A DNA stretch of 64,000 nt, from the NCBI GenBank assembly GCA_006503535.1, contig QYRS01000008.1:2046001-2110000 (forward strand). Reading direction: 5' to 3'. The position numbers were made by a program, and so were the translations under genes. Each line of letters begins with the position of its first letter. Positions within the stretch are counted from its first letter, which is position 1. Of this stretch, positions 1 to 10,567 are shown in pieces. The notes beneath the pieces are model-generated. The model was not told the DNA's origin. It saw nothing but the letters and a program-made list of their open reading frames with translations, and did not search any database. The DNA comes from Arthrinium phaeospermum (lineage: Eukaryota > Ascomycota > Sordariomycetes > Amphisphaeriales > Apiosporaceae).

Positions 1-732
1 CATAAGCGACATTGTGCCAGACCCCCGCCTTCCACTCCGTCTTCCACTTGCCCTGCTGCGAGATCATGAACTGCAGATTGGGATTGCTCGTGCCGGACTC
101 GCCCGAGATCCAGCCATACTTCATCTCCGTGAAGTGGGACTCGAAGAAGTTGATCTGGTGCTCGCGGTTGGCCGAGGGCGCGTTGGCATCTTTGCGCATC
201 ATGCTGAAGTGGTACCTTTACCATTGCGTAAACCCACGGCGTCAGTATTTCCTTCCACTCTCCCCTCTGAGTAGGGGGCCGGCAGTAAGTAAATAGAGAG
301 AGAGCACTTACCAGACCTTCCCCTTATTGATCCCCGCCGTCGTCTGCGGGATCAGCTCCGTCCGCCGCATGTTCTGCCCGTTCCAGTACGCCGTGCCGTC
401 GAGCGTGAAGCGGGCGCCCTGCTTCGAGGCCGTGTCGTTGGGGTTCTTGTAGTCGGGCGACAGGTTGACGTACTTGTCGACGGTGCCGGAGCCGTGGATG
501 TAGTACTGGTAGGGGCCTACTTGGTTGCCCTGTTTCAAGACATTATAGTAACGTAATTAGCACATTTTCTCTTTGTCCTTATTTCGGGATTGTTTCCAGA
601 TCAGATATTGGCAGAATATCATACCCAAGACCATTTGTTCAGATCGGCCGAGGTGCTGAAGTCGTTGAAGCGGCCATCCCAGATGACGGCCGCGCTGGCC
701 AGCTGGGCGAGAAAGAGCGTGAGTGTCTTCAT
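1..732 (-). CDS. GH131 beta-glucanase, secreted (5' part only)
   Basis: Exons read as 732..625, 529..312 and 215..<1; introns start GTATGA and GTAAGT and the phases agree. The protein opens MKTLTLFLAQLASAA, a short signal peptide, and then runs VIWDGRFNDFS, GPYQYYIHGSGTVDKYVNLS, RRTELIPQTT, YHFSMMRKDANAPS, NREHQINFFESHFTEMK and GWISGESG. This order of motifs is what I know from the fungal GH131 N-terminal domain, enzymes with broad beta-1,3/1,4/1,6-glucanase activity on plant or fungal walls. The conserved acidic residues in the RRTEL and HQINFFESHF blocks are candidates for the active site. The 3' end lies outside the window, so a carbohydrate-binding module cannot be excluded. The family call is from memory of its motifs. 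Confidence 0.75.
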
Positions 733-1454
733 GATTACGACCAACAGCTGACAAGCACAGTTTTCAAAGTAGCGATCAGGACTCGATAGGATATGACAAA
801 GTAGGTCGGCAATAGACTGGCGACTAGGCGTGTGTCGTGACAGTAGTCATAAATGTCCTCGAGAGGATCTTCCATACATCTATCTATATATACATACCTG
901 GGTCGTATGGGCCGACACGCACCTCATCTGGGGGTTGCGCAATTCTAGACTCCCTTACAGTAGGGTTGAATAATTACACCACGGGGTCGAGCCTCCGGGG
1001 TTACTATATGCCATCTACTTTGTGGAGAACGGCGCGCATCTGGACATATGGCTGGCTTTAGCCGGGATTCATCAACCCGAAACGGGAGGGAGATGTTCCT
1101 GATCGACAAGGGAGCTGCATCAGACAGGCCAATAGGCGGAGCAGGAGTTGATGAATGTTACCATTTTCGGCGCAGCTGGGGACAGGTTGCATTCACTGAC
1201 CCGGAAAGAAGGGAAACAAGCCGATGGGTTGCGATATCGAGGTTGTTGCCAGATATCAAACTTGATATATCTTATTGAGCTGTTTTGTTGTTGTTGTTTG
1301 TTATACTACTGTAGGTATTTCTATACTTTCCACTTCACAAGTTGTCATATGTTTCCCAACGCCGAGGGTCCCAACGCCATTGCCCACCCCATTCCCTTTC
1401 CCTAACGCCAACAACGGCCCGCACGTAGTTGATTACCCTGCGAGCGCAAAAGAT
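733..1454. promoter_or_regulatory. GH131 upstream region and SUT1-like 3' flank
   Basis: This gap lies between the GH131 start and the stop of the sugar transporter, both on the minus strand. A TATATATA-like run sits at about 882-893, roughly 150 bp upstream of the GH131 ATG. Two hexamers, CTGGGG near 928 and CCGGGG near 995, match the CreA/Cre1 carbon-repression consensus SYGGRG. Such short sites occur often by chance, so the regulatory reading is inference. No gene is seen here. Confidence 0.3.
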
Positions 1455-3683
1455 TTAGTACTCGAGACCTGCCCCAAAGCTGGTGCTTCTAGCAATACCT
1501 GCTCTCTGCATGCTGGCCCGCGGCTCGTCCATGCTCCTCTTTCCGTTGTCCGCCGCCAGCAGCCCCTCCTCCTCCTCGTGGGCGCCGCCGCCGCCACCGG
1601 CCAGCGCCTCGACCGGCGGCAAGTCGTCCTTGATCAGGTGCACGAACCAGGCCGCGATCAGCGTGAAGATGCCGCCGAGCGCCAGCACCACGGCGATGCT
1701 GTGGTCGCCCGGCACCCCGCGCGGCTTCTGGAACATCTTGAAGATGATGCTGGACCCGATCGTCGCCAGGATCTGGGGCGAGGCAATGGCCATGTTGTGG
1801 ATGCCCAGGATGACGCCCGCCTTGTCCGTATCCTCGTCATTTTGCAACGAGTGCTCTCCATCTACGAGAGCATTCGGGCCCGAACCGTCGCCGCGAGCGA
1901 GATCCTCCATCTGCTGCTTCCTAAGACGCGCGACGGCGTCCCGGCGACTGATCTCGGCGCTGATGATGGCCCACGGCGCCCATAGAGTCAGCGCCCAGGT
2001 GATGCCCACAAGTCCGATGAGGGCAGTCGCCGCCTCGACGGATCGGACGAGCACCGTGCAAAACATGGCTCCAGAGAATAGGATGTGCGAAAGCATCCAA
2101 GCCCGTCGCAGGGTGAAGCCGGGGATGACCAGATAGTCCAACCACGATTTCTTGGGAGACCCGGAGTGGACAATGACACCAGGCACTTCGGCTGGTGCGT
2201 TGCCGATGGCGGCGCTGTCGTATGTTGGCGCGATGAAGAAGGGAAGTAAAACATTCGTAGCCAGACTGCAGATGGCAAAAATAAGGAGGGCAAAAGTACC
2301 CACTCGCGTAGCTTCCTCGTATAGACGGTCGAGCTCCTTAGGGGTCATGTGGGGGTTTGCCTCCAGGAAAGGCTCGATGTAGATTTCCCCGATGTAGGAC
2401 GAAGTGTAGAACAGCATGGGGAAGAAGCCAACCCAGGCACAGAACTGGACGGTGCATACTTTCCTGATCTGAGGAGGCAATCGCTTGATCGACGTAAAGA
2501 TGGTGTGGAAGAAGGCCATTATGCCCGCTTGTCCTTTCGCAGCAGGTCCATCAAGGTTCGGGTCCCTCTCGTGGACCAAGACAACGCTCACAAAAATCGT
2601 CAAGCAGAGTGCGATGCTGGCAATGGCGCAGAGCACCTTGAACTGGGTGTCGCCCAGCCACCCGACGTACCTTGGGAGGTCGACGTATCCAGCGCAGTAG
2701 CCAAGAATGTTACCGAATCCCACGATCCTGCTGGCCATGGAGTTTGCCGCTTCTAGAATGGGCGTTAGCTCTGGAAAGGGGTATTTATTATACTCATGTC
2801 AGTAGTAATGTATGCCGACTTACCCTGTTGATGTGTTGGCGCGCAGTCGACAATGAAGGCCCTGATGGCAGCTTGGACTGGACGAAGACGCTTGTTAGAC
2901 TGGTTCCACGCGGACTCTCATCTTGCTGTGATGTCATGGGATTATGTACATACCTGTGTTGATAGCGACATCCAAGATGTACACCCACGCCACCGCGACC
3001 ACAATGATACACACCTTGACGCCATCCGACTCCGGATCGGCGCCGAAGAAACCAAGGAAGCCTCCGACGATTTCCCGGGTCCAGGAGAGAAACATGAGCG
3101 ACAACGCCGTCGCGATCGCACCGCCGACCATGAAAGGCTTCCTCTTGCCCCAGCGGATGCGACAGTTGTCGCTCAGCATGCCGATGTAGGGCTGGACCAG
3201 GGTACCGGTCAGGGGACCGGCGATCCAGACGAGGGCCATCAGGGACTTGCTCAGGCCGAGCGAAAGCAGGTAGGGCGAGCCGTTGGAGAGCTCGACGGAC
3301 CACGCGATCTGCAGGCCACCGATGCTGATCGTCAGGAGGATCAGGTACCAGACGCTCTTAGTGCGCTGGGCCTCCTCCTCGCTGTCATCGTGCCGTCCTG
3401 TTGTTGTCGGCGTCGGGTCGTCGGCGAAATCGTCGCGCAGCAAACCCGCATCGACTGGCGAAAGTAGAGGGGAGTGCTCGTTGTTGGGCGGTTCCGCGCC
3501 CTCGGGCTCTTGGGCGGTTAGGGTGCTGCCCGATAGTTCGACATGGTCTCGACGGTTGGAGGTCGAAGCCGCCTGGCGGCCTTTCGCGGGGCCCGTAGAT
3601 AACAATCCTGAGGTTCTCGATTTCGAAGCAGCAGCAGCGGAGGACGAAGAGCTTGACGAGGAGCTCGACGATGACGAACTCAT
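1455..3683 (-). CDS. SUT1-type sucrose/maltose:H+ symporter (GPH/MFS)
   Basis: Exons 3683..2954, 2877..2824 and 2770..1455 encode 699 residues. The N-terminus is a long cytosolic tail that begins with a run of 14 serines and reaches to about residue 110. Twelve membrane spans follow, with a long loop in the middle. The first half has WSVELSNGSPYLLSLGLSK, GPLTGTLVQPYIGMLSD and RWGKRKPFM, the loop-2 signature of plant SUTs and S. pombe Sut1 (glycoside-pentoside-hexuronide family). The second half has IHNMAIASPQ, the matching C-terminal signature. The family takes up sucrose or maltose with protons at the plasma membrane. It lies next to a secreted glucanase, which is suggestive only. Substrate is not readable from sequence. 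The first ATG (3683) is followed directly by the serine run, and no better start is visible. Confidence 0.85.
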
Positions 3684-5983
3684 GCTTACTCGGGCAAGCG
3701 ATGGATGTGGCGGAGATGGAGAGTGGTGGTGTAGTATAGTTTCAGCGCAAAAGAATAGTACCGACCATATTGGGTTTGTTAGTGTCAGATTGGCTTGGGT
3801 ATATACTCTTATGGCACGAGATGTTGTTTGCAAGGGGAGCTAGAGAGGTTGGTCTTGTGATGGATCGATCAGTGGCAGTTGACAGAGGAGGTAACGGCGT
3901 CACGCGATGGGGGATTGGGGGGGAGGTAGGTGGTAGGATGCCCACGAGATTACTTGGAGCTTAGGTGGAGGTGGGGCCCCGGATCCGCGGGCTATTGGCA
4001 TCCAAGCAAAGACAGACTGCGATGATGATGTTATGCAACGGCGGCACAGATAGACCCGTTTACCTGCAGGTTTTCGATTCACTAACAAAAGGATGATGCA
4101 CAAATCAGCGGTAAGTGAGTCTTTCGTCAAAAGAAGCGCCGAAGGTTGCTGTATTATATAGACTATCGAGAGGGACGGATTAGAGTTGATTAGATGAATG
4201 TGACGATGTTCTGGAGTATTGCATCTTGAATCTTCAAGTTGATAAGGCCCGAGTCGAGCTCTCCAGTTGTCGTCCTGCACTCCAGGTCCATTCGATGTGC
4301 CGAGGGGGAGCCTACGCCACTTGGAGTTTAGCTGCAGGAACGGAAACGGGGAACTCCTTCTTCAGCTCCGACGATGGACGATGGATCGAAGCTCCAAGGC
4401 TCCTCCTCCACTGCGGGCAGGCGTTGGCGGGCGGGCGGGCGTTCGCTCTCAGGGCTGGCCTGGCCCATTCTTTGCCAGGCCCTTCGGGTTGCTGTAGACA
4501 GGGCCCATAGCTTAAACCATCCGGCCTACCGATTCGCCCACTGCAAGCACAGACAGACAGACAGACACTCAGACCGTCGTACCCTCAACATCCTCCAGAT
4601 ATGTCGATTGCAGCGGATTGCTCAACAGGTAATACAGCCCGTCTCCGAACACGATACATTCATCCAATGCTTAAAATGTACTGTTTTCCGACCTGATATT
4701 TGTCGAACCATCATCCATTCTACCTATTCGACATCGGATTAGGAAAGGGGCTGGACTCTTATCTTTGCCAAGTCTCGGGCCAGATTAAGCTCGCTGCCGT
4801 GCTGTAACCCTGACTGTTGATGCATGACACCTGTCTGCGCTCTCTGCATATGAGAAGCGTTCAAGCATCGAGTCAGGTGCAACTTCACCATTGTGTCGTA
4901 TAAGTAGCGACAGGCCTGGGCACAGGTCATATACCTGACGATAGACATGCGGTGCGCTGAATAAGGAGCAAGTTCTGAGAAGCGCATCAGTTGAAGTGGA
5001 AACGCTCCAGTTCGTGATTGGGCGGATGCATTCAATTAATGGGCGCAGGGCAGCTGCTACAGCTATGTACAGAGACCTACCATCCGTACGTAGTCCACTT
5101 CCGAATTTCCACCTAAAATCGCTAAAACTCGATGTTTTTAAAAATAAATAATAAATTAATTATAGCCTTTAAAATTATAAAAAAAATATTCTTTTAAAGA
5201 TAATTATTAATATTATAATATTAAAGTTTTAAAGTTTTAAATTATAAATTCGTAAAATAATAAAATAAAATATAGAGAGAAAATATTTTTTTTCAATGTT
5301 CCCATACAAATTATGGAAATTTTATATGGGAAAAGGAAATTTTTAAAAATATTTTACTTTACCTTATAATAACTTTATTAAAAATCGATATTTTAAAATT
5401 CTATTTTAATATAATATTTACTTAGATATAAATAATATAATAATGTTTTTTTTAATTTTTAAAACCGTTATTATTTTATTAGAAATTTTTGAAAATATAG
5501 TAAAATGGCTGTTTTTGCGGGCATTTTAAGGGTGGACTACGTACGGATGATCGGTCTCTGTACCTACCTAACTGTTAGGGCAGCTACAGCTAGCTACAGG
5601 GCCCCAGTACGTACCGACAATTACGTGGCTGCAGGTTGCGCGAACTGCCAAATTGTCTTGGCCAACTCGAGGCCAGGCAAGGCAATCGCAACAAGCCCGA
5701 TTCCGAACAAGTCATCGTCGCTGGTTGATGATAGCTGGCATTTCAAGATTCCTCCCGCCTCTTTTTTTCCACCGCACGCACGGCTCCTCGATCGGTAAAT
5801 CCCACAAACAACGAAAGCGCCCTCGAATTAGCGGACGCAGTACCACCACACACCCGCCCTAGCATGCTGCTGTCATGGTCCAATTGATGCGCTTGCTAAT
5901 GACAGGAATTCCTCTATCGACCCAGGCCCTCATACTGTTGGATCACCAACCATTCCCGACCTGAGCACGCGAACCCGTCCACC
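3684..5983. promoter_or_regulatory. Divergent SUT1-like / NHX intergenic region
   Basis: This 2.3-kb spacer separates two divergently transcribed transporter genes. It contains the inverted-repeat element at 5070-5560 annotated separately. It also has a short (ACAG)n tract near 4546-4565. The reading frames inside it are short and have no recognisable protein features, so I see no gene. Confidence 0.5.
5070..5560. mobile_element. Tc1/mariner-like MITE, RIP-damaged (491 bp)
   Basis: The left end begins CAGAGACCTACC and the right end finishes GATCGGTCTCTG. The outer 29 bp (5070-5098 and 5532-5560) are inverted copies with 27 of 29 positions identical. Weaker inverted similarity continues inward. 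The element is flanked on both sides by TA (5068-5069 and 5561-5562), the target duplication of Tc1/mariner elements. The interior, about 5120-5510, is close to 90 percent A+T in the lines I counted and has no coding capacity. The ends keep normal composition. A strongly AT-biased core is what RIP leaves in ascomycete repeats. Non-autonomous status is inferred from size and lack of a transposase frame. Confidence 0.75.
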
Positions 5984-8273
5984 ATGTTACCTGTTATAGC
6001 TGGCGCAGCTTTCGAGCTTGCCCGTATGTTGCCTCCCCGTGCTGCCGATCTTTGTGCACTTGACCGTGCATCAGTCCGGCTAACCATGGTTATTTTTGTA
6101 CAGGGCGCGCCGCCGACGAGACCGATCCTGAAGGTGCGACTTCCCCGCTCAACTCGATTCGATCTATCATGAACCCTCCCATAGCTAACGTCGCGGTCAG
6201 GAGGCGAGGGAACGAAGGAGGAGGTCGCCTCGTCATGGGCGATCTTCATCAATATCATGCTTCTGATGCTGTCCCTCTTCACGAGCTATATTCTGCAGCA
6301 GAAGAAGGTGCAGGCTATACACGAGACTGTCATCTCCATCTTCGCAGGTACGTCTTGGAGGAGCAGATGCTCCTTGTTTGAAAGAAGGCCACTACTAACA
6401 CCAATGGCTACCACTCAGGTATGACGGTCGGTTTGGTCCTGAGAGTGACTTCCAACACCGAGATTCGAGAACTCGCCATCTTCGACTTTCAGATCTTCTT
6501 CAACCTGCTTCTCCCGCCCATCATTCTAAACTCGGGCTATGAGCTGCATCAGGCCAATTTCTTCCGCAATATCGGGACTATCCTGACCTTCGCCTTCGCG
6601 GGGACATTCTTGTCTGCCGTCGTGATTGGTCTCCTGCTGTATCTGTATACTCGCCTGCCCATCGAGCCCATTTCTATGAGCTTCGTCGATGCCATTTCGG
6701 TTGGCGCTACGCTATCCGCCACCGACCCCGTCACGATCTTGGCTATATTCAACAGCTACAAGGTTGATCCGAAACTGTATACCATCATCTTCGGCGAGTC
6801 CATCCTGAACGATGCCATTGCCATTGTCATTTTCGAAACCGCCCAGAACTACAAGAGCGAGGAGGCCGCTAAGTACGGCATATTTGCCTTCATGAAGGGT
6901 GTTGGCGAATTTCTCGTGGTGTTCTCCGTCAGTCTGGCTATAGGTGTTTTGGTCGGTATAGCGACCGCCATCATCTTGAAGTTCACATATATCAGACGGT
7001 ACCCCCACATTGAGAGCTGCCTGATCGTGCTGATTGCCTACTCGAGCTACTTCTTTTCCCAAGGGTGTGGCATGTCTGGTAAGGGAAAACTGTCAAGGCT
7101 CTGTTAGACCTATAAAGCTAATCCTGTGACAGGTATCGTGTCACTGCTGTTCTGTGGAATCACACTCAAGCATTATGCCTACTTCAATATGTCGCGACGT
7201 ACACAGCTCAGCACCAAATACATTTTCCAGGTGCTCTCCCAACTGTCTGAAAACTACGTTTTCATTTATCTCGGACTGTCACTTTTCACGGATAACGAAC
7301 TCGTGTTCCAGCCCCTTCTCATTATCGTCACAGTAATTTCAGTTTGTGCTGCACGATGGGTGGCGGTCTTCCCGCTCTCAAAAGCAATCAACTGGGTCAT
7401 TGCCTACCGCGCGCGCCGCAGGGGTCAGGAGGCTACCGAGGAGCTGCCGTATAACTACCAGGCTATGCTGTTCTGGGCTGGGCTGAGAGGTGCAGTCGGA
7501 GTTGCTCTGGCTGCTTTACTGACAGGGCCAAACTCTTATCCGCTGAAAGCAACAGTCCTGGTTGTCGTGGTCTTGACTGTTATCATATTCGGCGGAACGA
7601 CGGCGAGAATGCTGGAAATTCTCGGGATACGCACTGGCGTTGTGGAAGAGGTGGATAGTGACGATGAGTTTGACATCGAAGCGGCCCCCGGGGCTCGTAC
7701 TACAAACGATCCGGGACGGGCATTGGCTACACGCCACGTGCCAGAAATGGCTCTGTGGCCTTGGGCCGAGTCGATTCCAACGGCAAGCGACCGAAGCAAG
7801 CGGAGCGCGGAAGTTATGTGTCGGGCTCTCGATCCCCGTCCGCCTTCCCTCGACCCGCAAGTCTCAGTCGGAAGGGTACAAAGACGTTTGACGATGCAGA
7901 GCGGGGCGACTTACTCAACCCCAGCAATAGCTTGACGGACTCGGATTTGGGTAGCGACGTCGATACGTCGGATCTGCCGCCGCCGGCCCGCAAGGCACCT
8001 CGAAGGAAGTCGAGCCCCGTGCTGACGCCCGGCGGCACGTCCGAGGAAGAGGACGCCGTCTTTTCCTACCCGACGTCGGGGGCGAGGAACCCCGCGCCTG
8101 TCACGGCCTCCTCAGCCATCCGGCAGCTCCTAACCACGCACGATCCCCAGGCCCTGTTCCGACAGCTCGACGAGGACTTCATCAAGCCGACGCTGCTACT
8201 GGACGGCCCAGGGGGACCCGGCGGTGGCAATGGACCTCGGGATGATGACCACCATGCTGCTGGACCGAGTTAG
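5984..8273 (+). CDS. NHX1: NHX-type endosomal Na+(K+)/H+ antiporter, with a frame break
   Basis: Exons are 5984..6023, 6104..6133, 6201..6347, 6419..7078 and 7133..8273. The protein has LLPPIILNSGYEL (the amiloride-motif region), SATDPVTILAIF, FGESILNDAIAIVIFE, SENYVFIYLGLSLF and FWAGLRGAVGVALA. These belong to the CPA1 eukaryotic NHE/NHX family, which exchanges cytosolic Na+ or K+ for protons at endosomes or vacuole. About ten to twelve spans are present. Frame 1 runs through VDSDDEFDIEA (7645-7683). The conserved-looking tail (KRSGTGIGYT, NGKRPKQAERGSYVSGSRS, LDEDFIKPTLL) continues in the -1 frame to the stop at 8271-8273. The exons sum to 2018 nt, one base short of an intact frame. The break lies in GGCCCCCGGGG, 7683-7693. 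An assembly or sequencing error is likeliest; a real truncation would end at 7935. Confidence 0.88.
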
Positions 8274-9160
8274 AACCGCGGTTAATCGGGCATGGCAGGG
8301 GATTAAAGGGCGCTCGAAGAAACGGGACGTCATGTTTTCTTGTTGATGGTATGAACGAATATGGAAACCACGTTTTTGAAAAACCTCTTCCGTCGCGCAT
8401 ACCCCCCCTGCGGCATTCTGGGCGGCGTTCTGGGGTTGCTATTCGATTTCTGAATATATACTTATATTAGTTCTAGAGAGCGTAGATGGGGTCTGATATG
8501 TAAGCTATTTAGGGGGCTACGGAACTCCGGTCAGGCTGTGTATTGGTACTAGTGACACGGGAAGAATAAGAGAGTTTTGTTCTACTACTGTGAAAGTTTT
8601 GTCATTATATTTGGGTTCATGTACTATGTGTTGAGGAGGATGCTGAGGTTGAAGCAGATGAAGTCCTTCATATCCCATACATGAAGCCCATTTACGCAGT
8701 TGCGCGTGATTGGCTTCACACACATTTCTGCAAACTCCTGGGACCATCCGGAATACACCGGTCCATGTGTGAGCCTTGTCCCCATTTGTCGAACGCCTCC
8801 TGTGGCATTTCATTCTGAAATGCGTTGTCACAGTATACCTCTCCTGGGAAACCGAAAGTCTTGGGAGGGACTCGCCGGCATCAACGTACGTAGGTAGACT
8901 CAACAGCTTCTAAAGGTTCTATGCGGGGAGGGCTCTTGAGCACTGTCTCCTCTCCTGGCCTTGGTGGGTGATGAGATGCAGGCAGTCCTCGACCCGGGGA
9001 GGGGGACGCCTCGCTCGACTGGCTCTCGAGCGTGGGATTGCCCCACGTGTTGCTTCCGGGCAGGATGTCGCAAGTGTCGTTGGGGCTCGACCCCTTCTTG
9101 GTGGTATCCCAAGATTAGAAGGCGCACTCGGGGCTGCGAATGGGCCATCAAGCCAAGATC
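8274..9160. other. NHX 3' flank, no gene seen
   Basis: This stretch follows the antiporter stop codon. The only codon-like signal is on the minus strand at about 8900-9160, an unlesioned but out-of-frame continuation of the decayed membrane gene to the right. Otherwise I see nothing. Confidence 0.4.
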
Positions 9161-9740
9161 TCAAAATACAGCTGCCGCGACATAGGGAGCCGACAAGGTG
9201 AACTGGTTTCGCAGGGGTACAATCGAGTAGAGGCTTCCGAGCACTGCAGTGATACTGAATTGTAGCATGTACCAAAATCCAGAATCAGAAGTACTGCCCA
9301 CGCCACCGGCAGTATTCGATTTGGTGAATCCGAGGCAGAAAGGAATCAACGCCAGGATTAGGAACAGCGGCGACAGGCCGATCACTACGACGTTCTTCTA
9401 TACCACCATGTGTTAGAACTTTACTGTAGGCTTTGGGAGATGTACTCACAACCACAGTGCTTTCGTAATGATCTTGTTGGTGAGGTGAAGCCGCGTCGAT
9501 TATTGTCCTGGACAAACTCGGTCATGCGCGCCTATAGCTCCTGTTTGATCACCCTTTTGGGTATTGTGCAAAACGCCATTCGCAGCTTGAAGACGTCAGC
9601 TAGACTGCCGGGTCGTCGGGTGAGGAAAGGCGTGTTAAGGACCGAGTTGGGCGCCTGAATGATGTGGCCCTCCCTTTTCTTGAATTCGGTGTACAAAAGG
9701 GAATCCTCGCCGACGTAGTAGTCGTCGCCCGTTCCTGTCC
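9161..9740 (-). pseudogene. Decayed polytopic membrane-protein gene
   Basis: Read on the minus strand from 9740, one frame gives DDYYVGEDSLLYTEFKKREG, then QAPNSVLNTPFLTRRPGS and FKLRMAFCTIPKRVIKQEL. A TAG follows at 9534-9532, and the sequence resumes in the same frame as ARMTEFVQDNNRRG. A second frame then carries LTNKIITKALW up to a good donor, GTGAGT at 9449. After a 52-nt intron, at 9397, comes KNVVVIGLSPLFLILALIPFCLGF and a second hydrophobic stretch, SGFWYMLQFSITAVLGSLYS. That frame closes at 9161. The mix of membrane-protein sequence, a nonsense codon and a frame change points to a pseudogene. CAG or CGA to TAG is the direction RIP would take. I do not recognise the family, and unusual splicing of a live gene is the alternative. 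Confidence 0.45.
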
Positions 9741-10567
9741 CTAGAGATCAGCATAGCCAGACACCCTGTGCCAGAAAGATAGGTAGGTAGTGTGACGTGA
9801 ACAGTGGATGATTGTGTTGTGTTGGAGGTTGTGTATTGCTGATCGGGATATTGGGACAAGGAGCCTTGTCAAGGCCCTGAGGAAATAGGGTGGCAACTAC
9901 CTACCTACCTCCTTTCGGTCCCATCCTTCCAGTTACGTATAGCGGAATAAACACTCTGGACGTTGTTGTTATACCAATGATACTTGAACAATCACCAATT
10001 CGTCCGTACATTCCGGCATAACCAAGTGGAATCAACTTTTCCCCCAATTCCAGAGGACAAGATAGGAGGTACATTGTGTTTATTAAGCACCATCACGACA
10101 TCCATCAGATGTAGCAAGTAACAAAGTAATCATCCCCCTCAACCGTGTGTTCTCAGGATCCATCATCTCAGTTCGACCTGCGCGTATTGTGGGGTGTTTA
10201 TTTGGCATAGATTCCAATATGTCTCTAAGTTCTATCATGTTTATTCAACGAATATCCCCCTCTTTCCCCCATCATCCCCCCAAAAAGAAGTACAACCCTC
10301 TCTCTTTCTTTCACACACACACTTCTTCTCATCTGACATCTGATCTCATCCCTTTCTCATCGCACCGGCCCATATTTGCTGGCGCCTGCCTTGCTTATCG
10401 TCTTTTAAAAAGGGGGGTTTTCCATATAGGTTAGAAGATATAAAAAAGCACGCTTTCGCTGGCACGGACATCTAGAGCCGCTCTTTGTTGCTGCTGCTGC
10501 GGGTGGGGGAAGGAAAACTGATTTGAGACTCCCCCGGCCTTTCTAGTATCATGATATATGTGCGTCT
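9741..10567. other. 3' flank of the actin kinase, no gene seen
   Basis: This region lies between the decayed gene and the stop of the kinase. It holds pyrimidine-rich and CTACCTAC-like low-complexity stretches (near 9895-9910 and 10260-10330), as expected of 3' untranslated and spacer DNA. A possible upstream exon of the decayed gene around 9780-9860 on the minus strand could not be joined by clear splice signals. Confidence 0.4.
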
